Source of the DNA: Apostichopus parvimensis
Taxonomy: Eukaryota > Echinodermata > Holothuroidea > Aspidochirotida > Stichopodidae
DNA length: 26,781 bases
Direction: 5' to 3'
NCBI GenBank assembly: GCA_000934455.1
Contig: KN890294.1
Span: 1 to 26,781 of the forward strand
This document shows positions 12,801-24,800 of this stretch, piece by piece (the first letter of the stretch is position 1; every line of letters starts with the position of its first letter). The notes below the pieces were generated by a model. It had not been told where the DNA came from, did not search any database, and saw only the letters and a list, made by a program, of their open reading frames with translations. The translations under genes were made by a program, and so were the position numbers.

Positions 12801-15800
12801 GATATACTAAATATAGTCTTGTCATATATGAATACTCTTCTATACTAAATATATAGCCTTGTCATATACAAATACTCTTATATAATTAATATATTTACAA
12901 AGCCTGGTCATATTTGATTTATCTAATACATTAAATATGTACAGTCTTGTTCTGCTAATAATCTTAATATTACTGATATCATTCAACATAAAGATTGAAC
13001 AATATATTTAAAATATATTTAAATATTTATAAATTCAACATAATTGAGTTCATAGCTTGACCAGTGAAGCCATATTTCACATAATGATGAAGCAGTTAGG
13101 ACTTTTGTCCTAAAATGTCTTATTCTGCATTTTACATTTAATACAACAAAGGTCAAAGGTGTCAGTTGACAAAGGCTTTTAGGCTTGAAAGGAGTCATAC
13201 GCAACATAATGTATGTCAACTAATGATAAGCTTAACGACAAAATCCCCAAGATGGTGTCTTATATGGTGTGATTAGTTGCAACCTCATTTTGGTTAATAC
13301 TTGCTTGGGTTAGTAAACTTGCTGGATATTGCCAAAAAGATTTAAAAAGCAAGAAAAGACCATGTACTCATTCGATCATTACAAAACAATACCACAGTGA
13401 TGTCAAACATACGAGCAAAGGTAGCATTGTATCTCAAAAGTATATAGATGTAATTTCAAAAGTATTGGTTGGGGTAGGAGATGGAGGGAAAAAGAAAAAC
13501 AACTATTATACATATCCCCAACCTGCTATGTTTGCTCTTCCTTCCATACAGTGGAGTCATCAATTCGTGCTTTGAATGTAAACTCAACTCAACTCGTTAA
13601 GGACAAATGGCTTACCTGGCTGGCTGACGATAGGACTTCCTCGGCTGATTTCAAGACTTCTTCTTGCTTCATGCAAAACTTCTTGGTCAAGTTTGCTATC
13701 TCGATGCTTTCCTTGTTCTTTCTTGGGGTGGACATTTGTGCAGCACTAAGTGAACCCTCCGGATTCTCCTCCTCCAATTCAGTTTCATTATCACCTGTTG
13801 AATCTATGCCCGTGTTCTCTGTCGTGTCCTTGTCGTTGGCTACTTCCTCTTCCGTCGGCGTTTTGGGTGTTTCGCTTCCCTCCTCCTTCTTCTCGCCGCA
13901 GTTTGACTCGTATTCATCGGGTACTTGATCCTGCTTCACCAGCGAGAGCTGTCGCCTGTCTCCCATGTTGCCATGGTGAGCAACCTCAGAGCAGTCTTCT
14001 GGGTCACCTTTGCTGTCTTCCTCCCCAGGTTTATCTCCATCTGTTCTGGGGCCAGGAGGACTGCAAAGTTTCATCACAGGATGGTTCGGTGAGTTGATCA
14101 GATCGTAATCTGAATCGAAAGATGATTTAAGGGCCACAGAATCGGCACTCCGTCTTCGGTCACCGTCGGTTGTACTTGACAACGATGAAATTGAAGTGCT
14201 CTTTGGGAATGTCCCTTCTGTTGTTCCAGACTCCACAGATGCTTGCCTGGATTTCGAGTGGCTTTCTTCCGAAGACCCTGACGTTGCTGAGAGGCCTTGA
14301 TCATTCTGTTCTGGTGTTGCCTCAATTTCTGGACTGCCGTCGTAGACAAACCTCTGTTTTCTCGGTGAATCTTTAAACGATGGACTGGGACTACCTGCGT
14401 CGGCCTCGTACACTTCGACGACCAACGGTAAAGAGTCGTATCGTATAAACCTATTAGATGCTGACCGTGATAATTTGACCGGTTTCTTTTCTTTCTTTTG
14501 ATCCTCTGGCCGTGCCCTGAAGTCTCCAGCTGAGTGGGACCGCTTACTGAATGCTTTTCTCTTAGGAGATGAGCATGTGTCATCTTTCACTTTCCTCTCA
14601 TGTTTACTTTCAATATCCTTGCTGCTATTTTTACCTTTGGAGCCTTTCTTGTGAGGGCTTCCTTCTCTCGCTTTTGAAGTCCCTGTATCTTGAATCTGTT
14701 TCATGAATTCTTCAAAGTTCATCGCACAATGCTCTTCTTGATCGATATCATCATCAAAGTCATCCTCGTCTGAACTACAGCTCAGTTCTACTGGCTCAAT
14801 TTCGACAAGGTTCCCATTCCTGTCACTGGCTTCATACTTCTGTGTAAACATAGCTTTTCCCTTTGGGGCAACATCGGACATATTTTTACGCGGCGAGCAT
14901 ACATTAGTTTCGAGACTGTTCGGTTGTTCTTCATGTATAATGTCTCTAAAGACTCCAGCTGCAAATGCTTCCATAGATTCAGACATCTCATCCAAGGCCC
15001 TGATTGGCTGTCTGAGAGGGGTATCTTGATTACCCTGCTCTTGCCTGTCCTCAGACGAAAAGGACATATGGATCCCGGAATCGGCTTCTCCAGGTGAAGT
15101 GGTTTCTCCATCTTCATCATTTCTTAAAAACTCTTCTACCCTTTCTTCCTGACGTCCTGTTCCTCCAGCCCCTCCCTCGTCCAGAGTTTCACCGTCTCTC
15201 TTGCCTTCCTCTGACTGTGGAAACCGAAACACTGACCCATCTGCCCCATTTCTTTTGGAAACACTATCTGCATCTTGAGTCTCTGAACTCTCCGGAGAGG
15301 AGACTTCTTGAATAGGTGAGAGCATACAAACACCATCTCTGGCCTTATCGGGAGGTTGGAGGGTATTCTGGGAGGAGGAAGATGAGGTGGAGGAAGAACC
15401 ACTATCTCTTTTGGTATTTGATTGTGAGGTTTTGTTTGCTTTAGGTTTAGTCTGTTGATTGTCAGGGGTGACAACCTTTGGGTGAAGCCTTGCATGACAT
15501 CTCCTTGCATAGAGCTGTAAGAAAACAAGCATAATTTAAATGTGTTGTCATAGAATATCTTAAAATAGAAATTACAGCCTACTTGTCAGAAAATAGTCTG
15601 CAGCCACTTGAGTGGTTTAGACTGGTTTGGCTTTCTGCCAAAAGACGTCAAACTATATTGCCTTAGTTATTGTGCACCTCTACTTCTATGGGCTACTCTG
15701 TGGCAACTATATATTAATGAACATAAGTGCTTCATAGAAGCTTTGTAATTGTTACTCAGAAATGGATGTAAAGCTCTCAAACAATATATGTATGCAGTAA

Positions 15801-18800
15801 ACATGGTTTATGACCCAACTTGTTCATGTATCTGAGAAAAAGTGGAAGATAATGTTTACAACCAAAAATGAAAAGGTATGAAGCAACTGCCACTAGTGGC
15901 AAAACATGATATCTATGTGTTGTTTTCATAGTAAATCAGTTGCTCATTTATGTAGTACAAAGTGCAACATTCTATTTTTAAATCAAATAATGAGGTCTTT
16001 TATCTTGCATACACCATTAACACAAATCAAAATAATCATATTTAAGTTAAAACACAATATCACAACAGCAAAACAAAAACAAGCACTCCATCTATTGTTA
16101 TAGAAAACTATAGAACTTAGCATAAACACATCTACTACATAGCTATTGTTCACAATGTAACAACAATAGTTAACAACAAATGGTACATTACACAGAAATA
16201 TAGCAAAGTATTCTAATGGCCACAAATCGTGCTACTGAATAAAAAACAAAATAGATACAAAAGCCAGTAGTGTCTCGTCTGTTATTAAGCAAAGAATGAT
16301 CGGTATAGTTGCATGCATGGATTGGTTAATATTTGTCAGAGATAATAGAAATGTCATGTATTGTAATATGCAGCAACATGGCTCAGAATTATTCAACCAA
16401 AATTTGGACTGTCACTGATGCCAAAATATTTTCACAGGTCGACTTTTGATCTTATCTTTCTGGGATATTTACCTGATGATCATATTTCTTTACATTTATA
16501 ATTCCTAGAAAATTTAAGTCCATTTACTATTTTGTCATTACAAAAGAAGAAAGAAAGACATGGTACATTGAAAGTAGTTGCCATAGCTACAACAAAGAAA
16601 GGTGCTATTTCTTGCAGTTTACTATGAAAAGAGAGACTTTTCTTTCTTGATGGTGGATAGGAAAAAGACAAACGGTAGGGGTGGTTGGGTGTAGTTTGAA
16701 AGGAGGTGGGCGGGGGTTACTTTGAGGGTAGTGTGTGAAGGTGTGTGGAGAAAACATGTTTGCTATTAAAGTATACTCTAAACACATTGAAGATAATGTG
16801 ATGTTTGCACACTTTTCAGTACTTACATTTTTAATAATTTGCAACAAAGGAACATTTCCTATAAGCTAGCAACTTTATTTGGTCAATACTGCCAAGATAT
16901 GCATTATATTTACATTAGTTTTTAAATGACATATAGTGTAACAAATATTAATTCTTAATAGACATGTTGACTAGCTATTATAACATTATAAGTTCAGAAG
17001 TTAAACTATCTTCCAAAGGTAGCATAGATCCATCTAACTTGCAATTTTTAAACGAAAGGTAGTTGCCATTTGGTCACTTGTTTTAAACAAATGCTGATTT
17101 GATGGTAATTAAAACAAACAATGATAAGTTCTCAAACAAAGGGTTTAACAATACAGAATTACAATCTTTCCCAGAAGGTTTGACAAAAGATGTATTAGAA
17201 AGAAATGTGTTGTGACAGATTACTACATTTAATTATTGGGACTGAACTGCTGCATATGAATAGTTACCCATATATAACATATGTAGTACACAGTATCAAC
17301 AATGCCAAGGGAACAATGCTATTGTTAAAATGCCTACAAGAGGTGCAATCAGCCCCAGCCATCTATCAACTAAGTCTGTAGCTACCTTTTCTCTAGCAGA
17401 CAAATGGAAGTTCAAAATGTAATATTTACCTAAAAATCTGCCTCCAGAAGCTATCAATTCCTCTTTCTCTCTTCAACATTTATCGGAGTACGTGCTGGAT
17501 AAGACGAGGTGCGTTTCACAAACAAACACAACAACTTTGACACAGAATATAGAGAGGTAAATGCAACATGACCACAACACACTTCACAGCATTACAAATA
17601 CAATCATGAAGTCTGGACATATTTCTACAAAAGGAACATAATTCTCTCTAAAGTGTTAAGCATGGCAGAAAAGGTCTGAGCAGCATTTCAAAGGTCACTA
17701 CTAAACGGAATGGTTAATATGAAGAAATATCAAGTGATAAATCACTATGCGATTTCTTCTTCCAACAAAAGATTTGCAATAACTGGCAGAGCATAGGAAA
17801 CTTAATCCAACACCGCAATCAATAATTCAGGAATTTTGAAATTTTTATGTTTCAAACTTAGAGGATACAAAATTATAGGCCTTACTCAAAGTTGAAATTA
17901 AGACACAACCTTTTGGAGTATATGGGATATAAAATTTTGCAAATTTTGATCTTTCTTATTTTGCCAACATTGAATGCAACAAGATGTAACGAAACACTGA
18001 AATGTGTACTAAAGTTAACCAGGAGTCAGTAATGCTGCTTACTTGAGATAACTGAACATGTATAGTGCTCTCTACAAAGAAGTGAAATGCATGTACAGTA
18101 TACAGCCTATGTTGTGATTAACACAAGTTAAAGATATCTAGTGATCTTTACCCTGAAGGTGTTTTTTTTAAAAAAAAATTTACACTCACATCCATCATTA
18201 AATATATGTCGACAAGACAAAACAATATGATTGTCTTTGTGCTGACAGGGATGAAATTTGAAATGAAAGTTTCAGATGATGCAACTGAAGAAAAAGGAAA
18301 GGTTAGGGACAGAAAGCCTTTGGTTACCCCTAGTGTATTCTAGCAATGAGCACAAGGAATATAAGAAAGTAAAATATCAAAAAGGTTCAAGAAGCTTGGA
18401 AAAAAAATGAAATTTGTTTCACATCTGTATAGATAAAGATAAAATGGGAATAGAGGAGTACACATATGCTTGACAAAGTTCCTTTGATATCAGAAATAAG
18501 CTTTATTTGTAGTGAGCTTTCTTCTGTAATGGTAGAATGTGGAAAATCAACAGTTTTCAGCAACTGAATTTAGAAAGAAAAAATTAATTCTCTGATGATA
18601 TCCCAGTCTTGCGCGACACCTCATATTGAAGTGGATAGAGGTTTAGTCATTTTCATATATATGTCTCTTTTTTGTGGTTCTTTTTTTCTCGTCACTGACC
18701 TAAATAATTAGCTTTGGCTTGAAAGCAACCCTGGGGAGAAACTTGGGAGGTTTTGATTGGTCGACTGGAGCAACTTGCTAACACACGTTTAGGTGTGTAC

Positions 18801-21800
18801 TTAATGTGCTTTTCGTTTCACCTAGTGCTGCAGAAAATTTATGGCAAAGATTTGACATGCTCAATTACCCTGTAAAAGGCTTACTTAAAGCAAGATGCTT
18901 TGGAGAGGGAAATGATAAGAAGTTGTAATCTACTATCACCTTCACAGAGTATGAATACAAATAAGAAGTTTGAAGCTTAGATAATTAACACCACGATGCG
19001 CTATAGTGATTGGATGCTTTATACACCATACAGATAATTAAACCATTACAGGCAAACAGGTCTATTGTTGATGTAGTAGAAATTAAGATATTGGGAAATC
19101 TGATTTGCGCTATGAACATGATAAACGGACATAGCTAATGCAGGTTGTCATGGTGAATGGTTTATGTTTGTGACTATTAATGGCATCCGCAAACTGAGGT
19201 GATAAATATTTGAGTTGTTTTGTTGCTATTAATAGATCCTGAAACTATTCCCAGAGCTTGACATGAATAACATATAATCTGGGGTTTTATCCTACCTGGC
19301 TGGAATACAACTAAGTTTATGCAGCAGCTGAGTTAGATGAAACCAAAAATTGTACAAGGTACAGTACAAAGTACATGTAGTATGTACAAAGTACATGTAC
19401 TATGTACAAAATACATGTAAAAAGTACATGTGTACAAAGTACATGTGTACAAAGTGTACAACAAAGTGTACAACAAAGTGTACAACAAAGTGTACAAAGT
19501 ACATGTGTACATATGTACAAAGTACATGTAATATGAAGAGAAGGGAGAGGCTACTGCTTCCACGTAGATATGCAATTGGTTAGTTGTTATAACTAGCAGC
19601 TTGAGCTATAACAGCCGTACATCTAATAAACAAATCCATGTTGTATTATACAGAATGCACGTGACAATGCAAACACTCAAATCATTAGCTTAAACATGAA
19701 GAAACAAGTTAACATTGAACGTCTTAACTGAGATATTTAAGTTTCCTAGGTTAACTCTCCTGAATATCTGGAAATAAAATGAAGGTCAGAACGTCCAGGA
19801 AGGTATTTTGGGGGAATTGGCGACAATATGGACGACCTGTGTGCTTATGTAGTTACTTTTAATTAGCGAGTAGTAATGCGTGAAAGAAGAATGTCATTTT
19901 CTGCACCGAATGTTTGATATTTCAAATGTTAACTCAATGAAAAGCACAAACCATGCATACATTGAAAGTTTTGGAAAACACAATAAAATACATGCATGGT
20001 AAATAAAGACTTGTTAAATCAATCTTACAGATCAATCTAAGATGCAAAGTTGATAAAAGATGTGACTATGGACAACACAGGTTGACATATCTTTATGATA
20101 TATAGCTTTGATATAATAAATATGTGGAATCTTACATCTGAGTCTGTGTCATCACCATCGTTGTCTTGCAGTCTCTCTCCTCCATCAGCACGGTCTTCTC
20201 CCAAAAGGTCAAAGTAGTCCTTTCCACTTCGATCTATAAAACATAACCAAGAAATGATAGGTAGCTTTGTTCCCTACTTATCAGAAATATGCACAGATCA
20301 TGGATTCTAATGATTCGAAAAGTTTCTCTATAGAAAACTTAAAAATATATATTGCAATAATTCAAACTAAATAATATCTGTAGAAGCATATCATGGATGA
20401 GGCAACAGTAGGGGGACATCTTTATGAACATAGTCACCAACGCCCTCTGCCTAACCCTCTCCCAACCCTTCTCCACTATCCCATTCTGGATAAAAGCTTA
20501 AACTTAGATCTTCCCATCGCTCGATCGTAAAAGAATAATTTTACATCACTTCTGTCACGGGCAGACTCAAGCAGTGTGAGTTAGATGTGGCACTAATTTC
20601 CACAAACTGGACAATACTTCAGTTTTGGAATATTTGATATGTCTTTCCCAGCAGCGCATTCACCTCTAACACTTATTCTCTAATCTAATACAACTCATTA
20701 TTTGTGGAACAAAATCATTCAGCTAAAGGAAAAAGCTCTTACTTGAACCCCCTAAGATATAATCTGTTTAACAGGAAACTGAAGTAATAAATATGTAAAC
20801 AAAGTTAAATAAGAAGAAGGATAATGATAATTCGAAAGTGTTATTACTGCTAATTTGGACTGTTTCTTAAACAAGCATATTTGTACATCTGTCTCATTTT
20901 GGAACAAAGTATATAGGCATTAGGCTGATTTTATCTAACATATCAAATGTGTTGGAGCAGAGATGAACACCTTGGATGAGTCTTCACTGAGCACAGTGAG
21001 TGTTTGTGGAAGCAAATTTTTTCTGTTATATGTATATATATCCCGGTGGAGGCTGGAAATTTTTACACTCTCTTGGATTTTCCAACTCATTACAATTTCA
21101 AATACATATATATATATATTTAAATATATATTCATTTGCCTTTGCCGTTTATTTCCATTTCATTTAACAGCGTCTGTTCAAAGTATCTCTTCCGAGATCC
21201 GGCTTTAGGAATCACAAATGATTTTCGGATTGGTTAGCATCATGATTGATCTCTAGAGTATAGGCAAAATATGTCACCAAAAACAGAACTAGCATTGTTC
21301 GATACAGGTGACAAACGCCTACAGTGGAATTACGACCTTCCTTACCGGTTTCGAACCTCTGGACATAACATCAGCACCCATAGCCTGGTTGGTTAGGGTG
21401 TCCGCATATAAAGCGAGAGGCCCAGGTTTGAATCCCGGTGAATGCTGTAAGTATTTTCACTGTTTTGGATTTTCTAACTCTGCACAATTTCAAATATATA
21501 TATAATAAATATGATTTGAACTCTGTGAAGTTTTCATCTCATCCCCTTAATTTTATTGAGCTGATTATGAACTGTCATCAGCAGTTAATAAGAAGTTCAC
21601 CCCTGATTCTTGTAATCAAAGTAAATGTGAGTTGGTGGGTTTACTAGCTATGAAACTATTGTAGATTTGTAGGCTAAGGTTTAATGTATTTTATTTTACT
21701 TGTCACTTAGCCTTTGAAGAAGATCCTGCTAGGATCGAAACATCAGGACAACTTACTTTTACACATTCTCTTACACAGGCTCTCTAGTGGATAAGCAGTT

Positions 21801-24800
21801 TGCTAACAGTTTTATTTATTTTGTATTTTATTTTATTCAAAATTGGAAAGTTTCTTAAGATTCTATGCATCTGCTATGACAGTGCAGTCAATTATAGTGT
21901 GTTTTGCTGTCTACACTACGCTGCACTTTAAACACAACCAGCACTTTGAAACACTTGTATATAAAGAATGCTTGTATAGTGTCTATATGATCAACAATTG
22001 TAGATTGGATGTATCTCTGAACATAATTATATAGATGCAGGTAGGCTACTGTTTAGCAATGTGGATGAAGTGTACAGCAATCTTTAGCTAGGAGTCAGTC
22101 TACTAATGAATCTACTGCTGATCTCCATGGTAACTACAGCAGTGATCCTTTACTGTTGAGTCCACTGATCCAGCCAATGGAAATAGTTCCAAAGATGCTA
22201 CCAATTTACTTTCAGGAGCAGTCTAAAATAAAGATAATTATGCACACTTCCACTTTGAGTAACTATCCCCAAAATCAATCCCCATGCTGTAAATTAAACA
22301 CTCTACGCTCTATTTCTGTTTAAAGCCCTACTGGTTTTGAATTTTATCTCCATTCATGGTGTTCTTACCGACATCATCATCAGGAAATTGAACACCAATA
22401 GACTCCGAAGGAGGTTTGTAGTTTTTCAGCCAATCAGGATCTGAAAAATAATTACAAATCACACCAATTAAAATACAGACGGGCGAAAAAAGCAAAGAGG
22501 TCAAACTGACAGTTAAATGGCTCTGGATGCTTTTCACAAAACATTTTTAATTATTACGAGAAAGAAACTATTACTTTTGCATAATAAACAAGACCACAAG
22601 TTGGATCTGAAATGGACACACTTTGTTGACCAAAGACGCTCACAATTAAGGAAAAGCTTCAATTCCATTCATCCTTAAAGGAGCATATCGTGTTTAAGTA
22701 TCACCCTCAAGTAAAGCCTGAATGCCATTAAATGTGATCCTTACACTACTCCAAACAAGCACCAAACATATTTGCACGAAAAATGTCTCAAATCTTACAG
22801 AATTTAGCAAACAGGATGAACATTTTTGTCAGCAAAATGGCTAATCATCCAACGATAAGCCACGCCTGTAAACATTCTCTCTATACATATGCATTGCATG
22901 CATAAACGTCACATCGTGTTCCCTCCGTACTCAGCAATGCCTATGAATTTCTGGATTACTGACCATCCCATATACTGTACAAGTGTGCAAACGATATATG
23001 TTCCAGTACAGTGCATTAAAGTCCTCTGTTTATTTAGCAACACTTACCGGCTATCCAATTAGAAATTAAACCCTTTCAAATGTAAAATGAAACTTAACTG
23101 TACAAAATTGACAGAATAAACAAAGAAATCATGACCAAAACCATCATTAGTTGACGGAAAATCCAAGGTCAAAGTCGGCAATACCTGACTATGCTATAAC
23201 GTGTTGTCAAGCACGAATCTGACTTGACAGAAAATACACACATGGACACTGATTGGTCAATTTGAACAACATGTTAAACTGAAATTTTGAAAAGCGAAAT
23301 TTTCGGAACATACCATGGATTATAACGAAGGCCTAATGCCTCAGCAATATAGTGTAAGTCTAGTATATTATTAATTGCCATGATTGATTCATTTCACGAA
23401 TGTCTAATACACCAACTAACGTTACTCGTTAGTATTAATAAACTAATACAGTAGTATATACAGGCTGCAACTAATATACCTATGGTTTGCCCGCATTAGG
23501 CTAGCTAGCTCATGCATGTTTACAAAAGCTTCAATATGCATAATGAATGTTTGAATAGGTCTATATAGAGCTTATTTTTCTTCTTTTTGGGGGTAATGAT
23601 TGGTAGTTATGGTTATGTGTAAAGGAGATTGCTAACACGCATGGCTCAGTAACGTCTAGTAGTTTAAAGGCCTAGTACATCAATGTACGTATAAAATGAG
23701 TGAAACATGCGGTTTGTTATTGTCTGACGCCACGTGATAGAGATGATTTGATTGGTTGATTTCAAATATGAATAAAAAAGGTGTGGTGCATACATAATTG
23801 GTTTGGACAACAAAATTATCACTTTTTTTGAAAAGTTTAATTACTCGTTAATTTGGGTTCGCCAAGTAAAAAATTCCATCACATCAATCTCTCTTTCATC
23901 AATCACTAGTTGCTAATATGTAAATGAATGTGAGTGACAATGGAATGCTCAATCTTCCAGATAAATGCAATATGGACCTTTATTATCCAAACTTTGATAC
24001 CAATATGTATGGATTGAGAGTGACTTAATCAAGCATCAAACTGTTGGATCAAGTGTTATCTTACATTCCACGGACACTACAAACAATGCTTACTAATCTC
24101 AATCATTAATACATAAAATTTCAATCCCTGAATCATATTTTTCTTTACATGTTTTTCTTGAGGAGTGTTAGCTCAGTGGTTAATGCCGGTGCCTTTCAAT
24201 CATAAGGTCCCGAGGTCGAGTCACTCCAAGATTAATGTATGTCGTCCAGTTACAGAGTTGTTGACAATTGACAATTCATAATCATGGACGTTAAATATGA
24301 ATCTAAGAGACTGACTTCGGTCAGCTTGTGGCTTTGATAAGCCAATGATGGCTTCTTCGCGAGTTCCTGCTTGCAGGAGGATTTAAAATACATACATACA
24401 CACATGCACACACACACATACATACAACCACAATATCCTCCTTTAAAGGGGTAGTATGACTAAAGAAATGTGATACTTACAAGACAGTTGTACATAATTA
24501 GTTAAAAACTCTCTTCTCAATATTTTATGTTTCAAGTCTACAATAGATATGATAGTTCAAATGGATTTTCCAGAGGCAGCAAAAACCCTTTTCCCTATTA
24601 GTGAGATATGAAGGTCCTATTGTTATCGCAAAACTAAATTAATCATGATAAGTGGTCTCATATCTTGGCATGGTAAGCTTTACTTTAGTGTAATAAATTG
24701 GTTGTTATTTCTCCTTGAAAAAGTGACTTTTGGAATGCTTGATTATCTGTGAAGGTACTCTGAATGCAATTACTCATCAATATGCATATTTGTGGGGGGG

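Larger units (their letters stand above)
20234..22368 (-). other. Intron with SINE family A copies and retroelement-like tail
   Basis: 2135 bp. Contains SINE A copies at 21041-21130 and 21378-21505 and a Penelope-like 3' motif at 21712-21746. A pyrimidine-rich patch lies at about 20440-20490. Confidence 0.65.

Noticed and set aside
14098-14583. 161-codon minus-strand and other long frames (13551, 13750, 14788, 15094, 15136) inside 13551-15528
   Set aside because: They are alternative frames of the giant coding exon, whose own frame is continuous across all splice junctions.
17428-17520. Exon-like stretch before a TTTTTAG/GTAAAT donor on the minus strand
   Set aside because: All three frames contain stops between the candidate acceptor and the donor.
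19317-19583. Repetitive Cys/Tyr/Thr and Lys/Cys/Thr-rich frames on both strands
   Set aside because: Produced by the GTAC simple repeat; not proteins.
21378-21450. Possible functional tRNA gene
   Set aside because: The A and B boxes are present but the anticodon arm and acceptor stem do not pair properly, and the sequence continues into a SINE body with a truncated relative nearby.
24158-24235. Possible functional tRNA gene at the head of SINE B
   Set aside because: The T-arm is degenerate and the element has a SINE body and simple-repeat tail.
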